Positions 45,426 to 54,459 of a stretch of 64,000 nucleotides of DNA are shown piece by piece. This stretch comes from Streptomyces sp. TLI_053 (GTDB lineage: Bacteria > Actinomycetota > Actinomycetes > Streptomycetales > Streptomycetaceae). The stretch is from positions 3,432,001 to 3,496,000 of the forward strand of contig NZ_LT629775.1 in NCBI RefSeq assembly GCF_900105395.1, written 5' to 3'. The notes under the pieces are model-generated. The model was given only the letters and a program-made list of their open reading frames with translations, was not told where the DNA came from and searched no databases. Position 1 is the first letter of the stretch; each line of letters begins with the position of its first letter. The position numbers and the translations under genes are program-made.

Positions 45426-46414
45426 CGGACCGCACGCTCCTTGCGCAGCTGGAGGATGTTGTAGGCCACCAGTGGCAGCACCGCGAGGAAGAGGATCACC
45501 GCCAGCGCGCTGCCCCGTCCGGTGTTGAACTGGACGAAGGACTGCGAGTACATCTCGTTGGCCAGCACCTGGGTGCCGAAGTTGCCTCCGGTCATGGTGC
45601 GGACGATGTCGAAGGCCTTCAGCGTGGTGATCATCACCGTGGTCAGCACCACCACCACCGTGGTGCGGATCATCGGCACGGTGATGTGCCGGAAGAGCCG
45701 CAGCCCCTGGGCGCCGTCCAGCCGGGCCGCCTCGGTGACCTCGTCCGGGATCGCCTTGATCGCCGCCGACAGCACCACCATGGCGAAGCCGGTCTGCACC
45801 CACACCATGACGGCCATCAGCAGGAAGGTGTTGAGCGGCTGGGCGAGCATCCAGTTCGGCGGGTCGTCCCAGCCCAGCCAGATCGCCAGCTGACTGAGCA
45901 GGCCGATCTGCCGCTGCGAGTGGTCCCGCGACTCGTAGACGAACTTGAAGATGATCGAGGCGCCGACCAGGGAGATCGCCATCGGCATGAAGATCAGCGA
46001 CTTGTAGACCGCCTGGCCGCGCATCCGGTCCACCAGCAGGGCCAGCACGAGCCCGAGCCCGGTCGCCGCCAGCGGGGCGATCACCAGCCAGAGCAGCGTG
46101 TTGACCAGCACCTCGCGCACCGAGTCGGTGGTGAGGGCCCAGCCGAAGTTCTCGCCGCCGACGAAGCGGCTGCTGTCGTCGCTGTACAGGCTCAGGTAGA
46201 CGGTGCGGACCAGCGGCGCGACCAGGCCGAGCAGCAGCAGGACCACCGCCGGGCCGAGCAGCACCAGCACGGCCAGCGGGCGGGCGATCCGGCCGGAGGC
46301 GCGGCCGGCGACCAGGAAGACCAGCAACAGGATGCCGAGGAAGCCGGCGATCGCACCGAGGCCGTTGCCGAACTTGACCATCGCGTCGCCCCAGGCACCG
46401 GCGGCGAGGGACAT
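45422..46414 (-). CDS. Sugar ABC transporter permease, MalF type
   Basis: A 330-residue permease with two extra N-terminal segments before the six-helix core. The EAA loop is VTEAARLDGAQGLRLFRHIT. ATG start at 46414. It follows the binding-protein gene after a 267-bp gap holding a stem-loop and 16-bp repeats, and it overlaps the next permease by 4 nt. It imports a sugar or oligosaccharide with the neighbouring subunits. Confidence 0.93.
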   Translation of the reverse strand: MSLAAGAWGDAMVKFGNGLGAIAGFLGILLLVFLVAGRASGRIARPLAVLVLLGPAVVLLLLGLVAPLVRTVYLSLYSDDSSRFVGGENFGWALTTDSVREVLVNTLLWLVIAPLAATGLGLVLALLVDRMRGQAVYKSLIFMPMAISLVGASIIFKFVYESRDHSQRQIGLLSQLAIWLGWDDPPNWMLAQPLNTFLLMAVMVWVQTGFAMVVLSAAIKAIPDEVTEAARLDGAQGLRLFRHITVPMIRTTVVVVLTTVMITTLKAFDIVRTMTGGNFGTQVLANEMYSQSFVQFNTGRGSALAVILFLAVLPLVAYNILQLRKERAVR

Positions 46415-46447
46415 GGCGTCACGTCCTTTCCCAACGGGAGGCGGAAC

Positions 46448-46527
46448 GGGGTTACCGGGAAGCGGGGTTACCGGGGAGCGGGGTTACCGGGAAGCGGGGA
46501 AACCAGAAGCAGGGGAACCGGGCAGCC
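46448..46527. repeat. Tandem 16-bp repeats in the binding protein-permease gap
   Basis: GGGGTTACCGGGAAGC occurs at 46448, 46464 (one change) and 46480, followed by two diverged units to 46527. In the mRNA it lies between the binding-protein stem-loop and the permease ribosome site. Confidence 0.8.
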
Positions 46528-46620
46528 GACGTCCCGGGACCCGGCCGCACCGAACGGCGTACGCGACGGACCACGGCCACGAACGCGCCGGACCGGGAGG
46601 CAGCCGGAAGCGGAGGGGGC

Positions 46621-46652
46621 GGGCGGTGCGGGTGGGTGGCCCCGCACCGCCC
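46621..46652 (-). terminator. Intercistronic stem-loop after the binding-protein gene
   Basis: GGGCGGTGCGGG (46621-46632) pairs exactly with CCCGCACCGCCC (46641-46652), 30 bp after the binding-protein stop. Such stems behind a substrate-binding gene usually stabilise the upstream message or partly terminate it, so the binding protein exceeds the permeases. Confidence 0.8.
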
Positions 46653-46681
46653 TTCGGCAGGTGGTCCTGCGACGCGCGCCG

Positions 46682-48103
46682 CTACTGCGGCCAGGCGGCG
46701 TCGATGTCCGCGGCGGTCTTCTGGATCGACTGCCCCTCGGCGAACCAGGCGGTGAGCGACTTCCACTCCTGCCCGGCACCGACCGCGGCCGGCATGAGGT
46801 CCGAACCGTCGAACCGGAAGGTCGCCGCCGGGTCGGTCAGCGCGTCGGCGGAGATCCGGTCGATCGGATCGGTGTACAGGCTCTTGTCCACACCCTGATT
46901 GGCCGAAACCCACCCGGTCGCGGCCTTCACCCGGCTGCTCGCCCAGTCCGAGCTGGACAGGTAGTTCTGCACCGCCTGCACCTCGGGCCGGCTCGCGAAC
47001 GCGGTGAGGAACTCGCCGCCGCCCTCGACCGGGTTGGGCACCGAGGGGTTCACCGCCGGCAGGTGGAAGGCGAAGATGTCGCCGTCCGGGCCGATCTTCG
47101 TGTCCTTGGGCCACTGCGCCTTGTAGAACGAAGCCTGCTGCAGCATCAGGCACTTGCCGGTGAGGATCGGCGTGCCGGCGTCCTGGAAGGTCGTGGTGGC
47201 GATCGACTTCACGTCACCGTAGCCGCCGTTGACCCAGGCCGGGTTCTGCATCCAGTCGGCGACCGTCCGCATCGCCGTGGCGATCTTCGGGTCGGAGAAC
47301 TTCACCTGGTGGTTCACCCACTGGTCGTAGACCTCGCCGCCGTACGTGCCGAGGACCACCTCCTCCAGCCAGTCGGTGGCCGGCCAGCCGGTGGCCGTGC
47401 CGGAGGCGATGCCGCCGCACCACGGCTTGGCGCCGCCGCCCGCCTTGGCGATCCGGTCGCTGAGCGCCATCAGATCGGCCCAGGTCTTCGGGACCTCGTA
47501 ACCGGCCTGCTTGAAGGTCTTGGGCGAGTACCAGACCAGGGACTTCATGTTGGCGCTCATCGGCGCCGCGTAGAAGGTGCCGTTGACCGAGCCGTAGGTC
47601 TTCCAGACCGGGCTCCACTTCTCCTGGTTCGCCACGGTCTGCTGCGGCGGCTTGACCACCTTGCCGCTCTTGACCATCTGCGCGAGCAGACCGGGCTGGG
47701 GGATGATCGCGAAGTCCGGGGCGTTGCCGCCGCTCACCCGCACCGGCAGCTGGGACTCGAAGTCGTTGCTGCCCTCGTAACTGATCCGGATACCGGTGCA
47801 CCGGGCGAAGTCGGCCCAGGACTTCTCCAGATTGTCCGACTCGGGGCTGAGGATCGAGGCGAACACCGTCACCGTGGTGCCCGCGTGGCCGGCGTAGGGC
47901 TGGTAGCGGGCGCAGTCGCCGGACAGGGTCTGGCCCCCGCCCCCACCCGAACCTCCCGAACTGTCGGTGCTGTTGGAACAGGCCGCGGTCAGGGCCGCGA
48001 CGGCCAGCAGGGCGACCGCCGCCACCGGACGGCGACGACGACGACGGCGGGCGGAGAACGGGGGCGGCACGGTGATGGACGGCACGGTCGGGGTGGAAGT
48101 CAA
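46682..48103 (-). CDS. Sugar ABC transporter substrate-binding lipoprotein
   Basis: A 473-residue extracellular lipoprotein. The signal peptide has a long basic start (RRRRRRR) and lipobox LTAAC with lipidated Cys42, then a Ser/Gly linker. The mature domain fits the cluster of alpha-glucoside / oligosaccharide binding proteins (SYEGSNDFESQLPVRVSGG, APDFAIIPQPGL). First gene of the importer operon. The sugar is not certain; an alpha-glucoside or similar is suggested by family. A regulator gene is not adjacent. Confidence 0.93.
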   Translation of the reverse strand: MTSTPTVPSITVPPPFSARRRRRRRPVAAVALLAVAALTAACSNSTDSSGGSGGGGGQTLSGDCARYQPYAGHAGTTVTVFASILSPESDNLEKSWADFARCTGIRISYEGSNDFESQLPVRVSGGNAPDFAIIPQPGLLAQMVKSGKVVKPPQQTVANQEKWSPVWKTYGSVNGTFYAAPMSANMKSLVWYSPKTFKQAGYEVPKTWADLMALSDRIAKAGGGAKPWCGGIASGTATGWPATDWLEEVVLGTYGGEVYDQWVNHQVKFSDPKIATAMRTVADWMQNPAWVNGGYGDVKSIATTTFQDAGTPILTGKCLMLQQASFYKAQWPKDTKIGPDGDIFAFHLPAVNPSVPNPVEGGGEFLTAFASRPEVQAVQNYLSSSDWASSRVKAATGWVSANQGVDKSLYTDPIDRISADALTDPAATFRFDGSDLMPAAVGAGQEWKSLTAWFAEGQSIQKTAADIDAAWPQ

Positions 48104-48245
48104 CGCGGTCCTCCTCGCCGGGGCGTGAACGCTCGGCTGTGCGACAGAACGGCATTGCGCTGTACCGGAGTTCGACGTTCGACATGGACGCGGCGGCCGG
48201 CCGATCCGACGACGGTAACGCAGCCGGGACCTGCCGCCAAGGTCC

Positions 48246-48272
48246 GGGCACGCCCTTCACCACCGCGTGCCC
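48246..48272 (-). terminator. Possible terminator of the conservon-P450 operon
   Basis: GGGCACGC (48246-48253) pairs with GCGTGCCC (48265-48272) about 60 bp beyond the stop of the last P450. It lies in the same gap as the promoter of the sugar importer operon. Confidence 0.5.
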
Positions 48273-48330
48273 CAGTTGTGACCCGGGCCGCCGGGCACCC
48301 ACGGGGCCCGCCGACCGGCCGCCCCGACCG

Positions 48331-49542
48331 TCAGAACAGCCGGACCGGCAGCTCCTTCAGCGCGTTCACCACCAGCGAGCCGCTCGGCCGCAGCTCCTCG
48401 TCCGGCACCGCCAACGACAGCCCCGGGAAGCGCTCGAACAGCGCCGGCAGCGCGATCCCCGCCTCCAGCCGGGCCAGCGGCGACCCCGGGCAGACGTGCG
48501 GGCCGTGACCGAACGACACGTGCCGGATCGGGTCCCGGGTCACGTCGAACACCTCGGCCGTCACCCCGTGCTGCGCCGGGTCCCGGCCGATCGCGTTGTA
48601 GGACACCAGCACCGGCTCCCCGGCCGGAATCACCGTGTCGCCCACCGCCACCTCCTCGGTGGTGAACCGGAACAGGAAGTTGCTGGTCGGCGGCGTCCAG
48701 CGGAGCGACTCCTCCACCACCGCGTCCCAGCCGACCTTGCCCGCCCGCACCAGCGCCAGCTGGTCCGGATGGGCAAGAAGCGCCCGAACCGCGTTGCCGA
48801 TGAGGTTCACCGTGGTCTCGTGACCCGCCGCGATGATCACCCGCAGGGTGGCCGCCGCCTCCGCGTCGGTCAGCGCACCGCCCTCGGTGTCGGCCTGCAG
48901 CAGCACGCTCGCCAGATCCTCGCCGGGGGCCGAACGGCGCTGCGCCACCACCCCGTTGACGAAGGCGTTCAGCCCGGCGATGGTCGCCTGGATGCCCTCC
49001 GGATTCGGGCGGGCGCCGAAGAACCGCTCGTAGAGGTCGCGCAGCAGCGCGTGCTCCGACTCCGGGACACCGAGCAGCGAGCAGATCACCGTCATCGGCA
49101 GCGGGAACGCGAAGGCGGACTTGAGGTCCACCACCGGCTCCCCCGCCGCCAGGGTGTCCAGCAGGTCCCGGGTGATCTCCTCCACCCGCGGACGCATCAG
49201 CTCCACCTGGCGCGGGGTGAACGCGTGCGCCACCAGCGCCCGCAGCCGCCGGTGCTCCGCGCCGTCGGTGGTCACCATGCTCGGACCGGGCACCGCCAGA
49301 CCGATCAACGGCCACGTCTTCGGCACCTCGCCGCGCTGGAACGCCGCCCAGTGCCGGGCGTCCTTCACCAGCCGGGCATCGGTCAGCAGCTCACGGGCGG
49401 GCGCGTGCCGGGTCACGGCCCAGGCGGACACGCCACCGGGCAGCTCCACCGGCACCACCGGACCGGCGGCGCGCAGCAGCGCGCCCTCGGCGGCGTTGTC
49501 GCGGGCCAGCGGGTCGAGGACGAACGGGGCGGGGGCGGTCAT
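48331..49542 (-). CDS. Cytochrome P450, CYP154-like (last gene of the conservon)
   Basis: A 403-residue soluble P450. The I-helix oxygen motif is AGHETT (239-244), the K-helix motif is EESLR (Glu278, Arg281), and the heme loop is FGHGPHVCPG with axial Cys351. All canonical residues are intact, unlike its neighbour. Paired CYP157-CYP154 genes at the end of conservons are known in S. coelicolor. Redox partners are not encoded here. Substrate unknown. It follows the CYP157-like gene by 189 bp, a gap that holds three tandem 16-bp repeats. Confidence 0.92.
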   Translation of the reverse strand: MTAPAPFVLDPLARDNAAEGALLRAAGPVVPVELPGGVSAWAVTRHAPARELLTDARLVKDARHWAAFQRGEVPKTWPLIGLAVPGPSMVTTDGAEHRRLRALVAHAFTPRQVELMRPRVEEITRDLLDTLAAGEPVVDLKSAFAFPLPMTVICSLLGVPESEHALLRDLYERFFGARPNPEGIQATIAGLNAFVNGVVAQRRSAPGEDLASVLLQADTEGGALTDAEAAATLRVIIAAGHETTVNLIGNAVRALLAHPDQLALVRAGKVGWDAVVEESLRWTPPTSNFLFRFTTEEVAVGDTVIPAGEPVLVSYNAIGRDPAQHGVTAEVFDVTRDPIRHVSFGHGPHVCPGSPLARLEAGIALPALFERFPGLSLAVPDEELRPSGSLVVNALKELPVRLF

Positions 49543-49635
49543 GGCTACAGCACTCCTTCGGTTCTGGTGAAGCGGTACAGCGACCCCGGCACCACCGGGG
49601 CTCCCGGATCCCGGGCCGGACCCGGGCCGGGATCC

Positions 49636-49683
49636 GGACCAGGCCGGCCGCGGACCAGGCCGGCCGCGGACCAGGTCGGCCGC
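49636..49683. repeat. Three tandem 16-bp repeats between the two P450 genes
   Basis: GGACCAGGCCGGCCGC at 49636, 49652 and 49668 (the last with one change). Non-coding. It may form intercistronic mRNA structure. Confidence 0.8.
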
Positions 49684-49731
49684 GGAAGCTGCCGGCCCCG
49701 GCCCGGACCCGGCCCGCGCCGGGAAGCGGAC

Positions 49732-50976
49732 TCAGCCCGCGTATCCCGGGGCGAACGACACCGGCAGCGCCACCAGCCCGCGCACCCAGGCCGACGGCCG
49801 CCACACCAACGCGTGCTCGGCCACCGCCAGCCGCAGGTCCGGCAGCCGGTCCAGCAGCACCTCGACCGCCGTCGTCGCGATCACCTCGGCCGCCTCCTGG
49901 GCCGGGAACGGACAGCCGTGCTCGCCGTACGAGTAGCTCAGGTACGCCCGGTTGCCCTCGGCCGGCCGCCCGTCCGACTGCCGCACCGAGGGGTCCGCGT
50001 TGGCCCCCGCGAAACCCAGCAGCAGCATGTCCCCGGCGGCGATCCGCTGCCCGCCCAACTGGGTGTCCCTGGTCGCCCAGCGGCCCGCGAAGATCTGCGT
50101 CGGGGTGTCCTCCCACAGCGCCTCGTTCAGCGCCTGGCTGATGCTGCGCCGACCGCCCGACAACGAGGCGGCGAACCGCTCGTCGGTGAGCATCAGCCGC
50201 AGCGCGTTGGACATCCAGTACGAGGTCGGCTGGTGACCGGCGATCAGCATCACCCGCAGGTCCCGCATGATCTCGTCGTGGTTGAGACCCGCCGGGTGCG
50301 CCAGCATCCGCGAGGCGACGTCGTCCCCCGGGTGCGCCGCCTTCTCCTCGACCAGCTCCAGCATCACGGCGAGCAGCCGCTGCGCACCGGCCGGCGCGTC
50401 GGGGCCGCCGTCCAGCATGGTCAGCAGGCCCTCGATGAGCACCGGGGCCTGCTCCTCGCTCAGCCCGAGCACCCGGCAGAGCACCAGCAGCGGCAGCCGG
50501 TGGGCGTACTCGGCGACCAGGTCCGCCTCGCCGCGGCCGGCGAACCCGTCGATCAGCCGGTCCGCCAGCTCCTCGCAGTGCTTGCGCAGCTCGTACGGGT
50601 CGACGGCGGCCAGCGCGTCGGTGACCGCCGCCGAACGCCGGACGTGCTCCTCGCCCTCGGCGTAGAGGATCGACGGCACCGGCGCCATCATCGGCTTGAG
50701 CGGCCAGTCCTCGGCGACGGTCGCCCAGCCGCTCCAGCGGGTGGAGTCCCGGCCGAACAGCTGCGGCTGGCCGGTGACCAACTGGAGCTCGCGGTAGCCG
50801 ATCACCAGCCAGGCCGGCACCCCGCCGGCCAGTTCGACCGGCGCGACCGGACCGTGCCCGGCCCGCATCTCCCGGTAGACCTGGGAGGGGTCGGTCTGGA
50901 AGCGCGGCCCGTACAACGGGGTGGCGCCGGCGTGGGCCGGGCAGCCCGGCGGCGGGGTGGCGGCGGGCTCGGTCAC
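49732..50976 (-). CDS. Cytochrome P450, CYP157-like, lacking the ExxR arginine
   Basis: A 414-residue P450-fold protein. The heme-ligand loop is YSYGEHGCPFPAQ with Cys355, and the I-helix holds AGHQPTS (246-252). The K-helix position reads NEALWED: Glu285 is present but Trp288 replaces the otherwise near-invariant arginine (ExxW). This matches the CYP157 family of streptomycete conservons, in which the ExxR motif is known to be lost, so it is a genuine family trait and not decay. The GTG start overlaps the CvnD stop by 4 nt (GTGA). It probably works in the conservon's membrane GTPase complex or with the CYP154 partner. Catalytic activity uncertain. Confidence 0.92.
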   Translation of the reverse strand: MTEPAATPPPGCPAHAGATPLYGPRFQTDPSQVYREMRAGHGPVAPVELAGGVPAWLVIGYRELQLVTGQPQLFGRDSTRWSGWATVAEDWPLKPMMAPVPSILYAEGEEHVRRSAAVTDALAAVDPYELRKHCEELADRLIDGFAGRGEADLVAEYAHRLPLLVLCRVLGLSEEQAPVLIEGLLTMLDGGPDAPAGAQRLLAVMLELVEEKAAHPGDDVASRMLAHPAGLNHDEIMRDLRVMLIAGHQPTSYWMSNALRLMLTDERFAASLSGGRRSISQALNEALWEDTPTQIFAGRWATRDTQLGGQRIAAGDMLLLGFAGANADPSVRQSDGRPAEGNRAYLSYSYGEHGCPFPAQEAAEVIATTAVEVLLDRLPDLRLAVAEHALVWRPSAWVRGLVALPVSFAPGYAG

Positions 50977-51638
50977 GGGGTGCTCTCCTCAAGGACGGGG
51001 GCGGCGGCGGAGGCGGGGGTGCCCGCCGTCTCGGCCTCGACCCGGGCGGTCAGGTGGCGGACCAGCTCGATCAGCACCTGCTTGCCGGACTCCCGGTCCC
51101 GGGCGTCGCAGTCCAACAACGGCACCTCGGGCGGCAGGTCGAGCGCCTCCCGGACCTGGTCCAGGGTGTGGGTCGGGTCGCCGAAGTTGTTGCGGGCGAC
51201 GACGAAGGGCGTGCCGTGGTGCTCCAGCCGGTCGATGGCGTACCAGGAGTCCGCCAGCCGCCGGGTGTCCACCAGCACGACGGCCCCCAGGGCGCCGGAG
51301 AACAGCCGGTCCCAGAGGAACCAGAACCGCTCCTGCCCCGGTGCGCCGAACAGGTACAGCACCTGGCTCGCGGAGAGGGTGATCCGGCCGAAGTCGAAGG
51401 CGACCGTGGTCGACCGCTTGCCCCAGGCGCCGGTGGGATCGTCGATCCCCTCCCCGGCGCTGGTCAGGGTCTCCTCGGTGTTCAGCGGACGGATCTCGCT
51501 GACCGCGCCGACCAGGGTGGTCTTGCCCACGCCGAAGCCGCCGACCACGACGATCTTCAGCGCGTTGTCGGCGGTGCGGCGCAGCGGTGTCCGCCCGCTC
51601 GGCCGCGGGTCCCGGCCCTCAGAGCCGTTGGAGTCCAT
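50973..51638 (-). CDS. cvnD: CvnD, conservon Ras-like GTPase
   Basis: A 221-residue GTPase of the MglA-related actinobacterial group. G1 GGFGVGKTT (33-41), G3 FGAPGQERF and a non-canonical G4 region ARNNFGD. It works as the switch of the conservon signalling complex at the membrane. It overlaps the cvnC end by 20 nt and the CYP157-like start by 4 nt. The downstream effector is unknown. Confidence 0.93.
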   Translation of the reverse strand: MDSNGSEGRDPRPSGRTPLRRTADNALKIVVVGGFGVGKTTLVGAVSEIRPLNTEETLTSAGEGIDDPTGAWGKRSTTVAFDFGRITLSASQVLYLFGAPGQERFWFLWDRLFSGALGAVVLVDTRRLADSWYAIDRLEHHGTPFVVARNNFGDPTHTLDQVREALDLPPEVPLLDCDARDRESGKQVLIELVRHLTARVEAETAGTPASAAAPVLEESTP

Positions 51639-52008
51639 GCAGTACCTGCTTCAGCGTGTCGAGATCGGGCAGCCGGGCCTTGTTGGGGGCGAACCGGGGG
51701 TGGCGGGCGGTGATCGACCCGGCCTCCAGCAGGTCGCCGAGGAGGATCTTCACCACCGACACCGGCAGCGCCAGCTCCGCGGCGACCTCCACCACGGCGG
51801 TCGGCGCCTCGCACATCCGCAGGATGCGCGCGTGCTCCGACTGCATGCCCGACGCCGGCTCCCGCTCGGCGACGATCAGCGTGACCAGGTCGAACGCGTT
51901 CTCCGGGGCCCGGCTGCGGCCCCGGGTGATGGTGTAGAGGCGGTCCGGGTCGTCGTCCCGGCCCGGCCGGACCGGCCGCCCGTCGGTGTTCCCCCCGCGC
52001 CCGCTCAT
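51619..52008 (-). CDS. cvnC: CvnC, DUF742 protein
   Basis: A 129-residue protein of the DUF742 family with the block TAVVEVAAELALPVSVVKIL, which looks like a winged-helix fold. Third component of the conservon. ATG at 52008 overlaps the cvnB stop by 4 nt. Confidence 0.93.
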   Translation of the reverse strand: MSGRGGNTDGRPVRPGRDDDPDRLYTITRGRSRAPENAFDLVTLIVAEREPASGMQSEHARILRMCEAPTAVVEVAAELALPVSVVKILLGDLLEAGSITARHPRFAPNKARLPDLDTLKQVLHGLQRL

Positions 52009-52451
52009 GCCCGGGCGCTCCCGTCGGTCACCGGGCCGTCCGCCCCGACCGCGCCCTCCCGGGCCGGCGCGCTGAGGTGGACGCCGATCTGCTCGATCAG
52101 CCCGTGCATGTTGTGGCCGACCACACCCACGTCGGCGTCCTCGTCCGTGACCACGGCGAGGTGGGCACCCTCACCGGCGGCCACGATGCACAGCACTCCG
52201 CCGTGGAACTCGGTCATCGACTGCCGCACACCGCCGGTGCCGTCGCCGAACTCGATCGACGCGCCGTGCGCCAGGCTCTGCAGACCGGAGGCGATCGCGG
52301 CGAGCTGGTCGGCCCGGTCGTTGCCGAGGCCGGAGGTGTGGCACAGCTTGAGGCCGTCGGCGGACAGCACCAGGGCGTGCCGGGTGCCGGGGGTGTTGGT
52401 CAGCAGGTTTTCCAGCAGCCAGTCGAGGTCGCGGTCGGTGGCACTGCTCAT
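52005..52451 (-). CDS. cvnB: CvnB, roadblock/LC7 protein
   Basis: A 148-residue roadblock/LC7-domain protein (LDWLLENLLTNTPGTRHALV, DGLKLCHTSGL), the MglB-like family that regulates GTPases. It is expected to act as a GAP or adaptor for CvnD. The ATG overlaps the cvnA stop by 4 nt (ATGA), so the two proteins are translationally coupled. Confidence 0.93.
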   Translation of the reverse strand: MSSATDRDLDWLLENLLTNTPGTRHALVLSADGLKLCHTSGLGNDRADQLAAIASGLQSLAHGASIEFGDGTGGVRQSMTEFHGGVLCIVAAGEGAHLAVVTDEDADVGVVGHNMHGLIEQIGVHLSAPAREGAVGADGPVTDGSARA

Positions 52452-54271
52452 CGGAAGTCCTTCTCGGTGACGGGGGAGGCGTCGGACGCGGGGTCCGCGG
52501 CGGACCGCGCGCCCGGGGTGTCCTGGACCGGTACGGCGCCCTCGGCCGGTGCGGGGGCACCGGCGGGCGCGGGGTTCGGGGCGCCGACGGCGGGCGCGGC
52601 GGCGGCGGACGCGGCCGCAACAGGCACGGCCGCGGCGAGAACGGCCGCGGCGGCAGCAGGCGCGGCAGTGGCTGCGGGCAGGGCGGCCCGGCGGAAGGCG
52701 CCCAGCCTGGCGGCCGCCGTCGCCCCGTCGGGACGGGCGGGCCGCTCGGCGGGAGCCGTCGCCGGGGAGGCGGCGGCCATGGTCCGGCCTCGACGGCGCT
52801 GCGGCAGACCGCTGTCGGTGACGGCGGGCGCGGCGGGCGCCGGTTCGGCGGGCGGACCGGCCACCGTAGCGGCGGGCGCGACCGGCGCGGCGGGCGCCGG
52901 ACGGGCGGGAGTGAGCGCGGGGCGCGGCCCCGTACCGACCGCCCGCTCGACCACGCGCTCGACCGGCGCGGGCAAGGGGGCCGGCACCGTCGCGGGATGC
53001 GTGACCAACTGCTGCGGAATCAGCACCACCACCCCGGTGCCGCCCCGCGCCGACGGGCGGAAGGAGATCTGCAGCCCGTGCTTGCGCGCCAGCACGCCGA
53101 CCACCGCGAGTCCGATCCGGGTACCCGCCGACAGCGTGGTGAGGTCCAGCGACTCGGCGGAGACGGCCCGTTCGGCGCGTCGCAGCCAACTGTCGCTCAG
53201 TCCCAGGCCGCTGTCCTCGACGGTGACGACCAGGCCGGCCGGCACCTCCTCGACGTACACGTGCACCTCGGCCGGCGGCGCGGAGAACGTGGTCGCGTTG
53301 TCCAGCAGTTCGGCGAGCGCGTGCATCACACCCTCGGCGGCGAACCCGGCGACCGCCGCCGTGCTCGCGTTGTGCAGCCTGACCCGCTGGTAGGCGCCGA
53401 TCCGGCCGAGGGCGCCGCGCAGCACCGACTCCACCGGGATCGGCCGGCCCCAGCGACGGCCCGAACGGGCGCCGGTCAGCACCGCGATGCTGTCGGCCAT
53501 CCGGCCCGCCTGGGCGGTCGAGTGGTCCAGCCGCAGCAGATCGCCGAGGACCTCCTCGTCGTGCCGGTGCTGCATCTCGCGCAGTTCCGCGTGCATGCTC
53601 GTGGCCAGGGCCTGCACCCGGCCGGCCGCGGTGGCGCAGACCGCCAGGGCGGCGGCCCGCTGCCGCTCGCCGCGGCCGATCTCCTCCGCCACGGCGCGCA
53701 GCAGCGGACGCTGCGGGTGGTCGCGGTGCGCGGCCAGGGCGGCGTCCACGGTCGCGCCGCTCCGCAGCCGCGCCACGAGGACGGGCAGCACCTCGTCGGC
53801 GATCCGGTCCACGGCGGCCCGCTCGGCGCGCTCCGCCTCGGCCCGTTCCCGGGCCCCGGTCGCCTCCGCGCGGGCGGCGGCGACCTCCTGCTCGGCCCGG
53901 GCGAGCTCCGCCCTGGCCTCGTCGCGCTCGGCCTCGGCGGCGCCGGCCCGTGCCTTGGCGGCGGTCTCGCTCTGCCTGGCGGCGCCGGCGACCACGAGGG
54001 CGGTCATCGACTCGCCCTCCCACCGGCCCAGTTCCAGCTCCAGCCGGCGGGCCCGTTCGGTGGCGCTGCCGGCCTGCCGGACGGCTATCAGCCAGAGCAC
54101 GGTGACCGCCGCGACGGCGGCCGCGGTCAGCGGCTGCCCGGCGTCGAAGGCCCGCATCACCCCGACCGGCCCGGCCACCGCCGCCAGCAGGGCGGCGGCC
54201 GCCACAACGGCCCTGGTGCGCACGTCGGATCGACGGGTGGGCCCACCGTCGGGGCTGGTGGTTTCTGTCAT
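52448..54271 (-). CDS. cvnA: CvnA, conservon sensor histidine-kinase-like ATPase
   Basis: A 607-residue membrane protein. Two N-terminal membrane segments (about 20-38 and 48-64) precede an Ala/Glu/Arg-rich coiled coil (about 70-150). A GHKL ATPase domain follows (HALAELLDNATTFS, VTVEDSGLGLSD, GTRIGLAVVGVLARKHGL). No conventional phospho-acceptor H-box is obvious, as usual for CvnA. The last 170 residues are Pro/Ala-rich and disordered. First gene of cvnA-B-C-D plus two P450s, all overlapping or closely spaced. ATG 54271 with GAGGA upstream. Its signal is unknown. Confidence 0.93.
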   Translation of the reverse strand: MTETTSPDGGPTRRSDVRTRAVVAAAALLAAVAGPVGVMRAFDAGQPLTAAAVAAVTVLWLIAVRQAGSATERARRLELELGRWEGESMTALVVAGAARQSETAAKARAGAAEAERDEARAELARAEQEVAAARAEATGARERAEAERAERAAVDRIADEVLPVLVARLRSGATVDAALAAHRDHPQRPLLRAVAEEIGRGERQRAAALAVCATAAGRVQALATSMHAELREMQHRHDEEVLGDLLRLDHSTAQAGRMADSIAVLTGARSGRRWGRPIPVESVLRGALGRIGAYQRVRLHNASTAAVAGFAAEGVMHALAELLDNATTFSAPPAEVHVYVEEVPAGLVVTVEDSGLGLSDSWLRRAERAVSAESLDLTTLSAGTRIGLAVVGVLARKHGLQISFRPSARGGTGVVVLIPQQLVTHPATVPAPLPAPVERVVERAVGTGPRPALTPARPAPAAPVAPAATVAGPPAEPAPAAPAVTDSGLPQRRRGRTMAAASPATAPAERPARPDGATAAARLGAFRRAALPAATAAPAAAAAVLAAAVPVAAASAAAAPAVGAPNPAPAGAPAPAEGAVPVQDTPGARSAADPASDASPVTEKDFR

Positions 54272-54309
54272 CGGTGCGGTGTCCTCGGCAGAAGTCGGGC
54301 AAATGCGCG

Positions 54310-54346
54310 ACCGCCCGGCCGACGTCGTGGAACGTCTCCGGGCGGT
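54310..54346 (-). terminator. Terminator of the HTH/Clp-N operon
   Basis: ACCGCCCGG (54310-54318) pairs with CCGGGCGGT (54338-54346), with an inner GACGT/ACGTC stem. It lies between the Clp-N gene stop (54460) and the cvnA start. Confidence 0.7.
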
Positions 54347-54459
54347 GTTTCGGTTCACGCAGTCGGCCGATCATATCCATTCAGACGATGTGCTCAAACG
54401 GTAAGTTGACGGTCAGTCTCTTCCGGCCACGCTCCGTATACCGATCCACCTCCATCCCC

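Noticed and set aside
49732..50976. CYP157-like gene as a decayed P450 pseudogene
   Set aside because: The frame is intact, heme Cys and I-helix motif are kept, and loss of ExxR is a known family trait.
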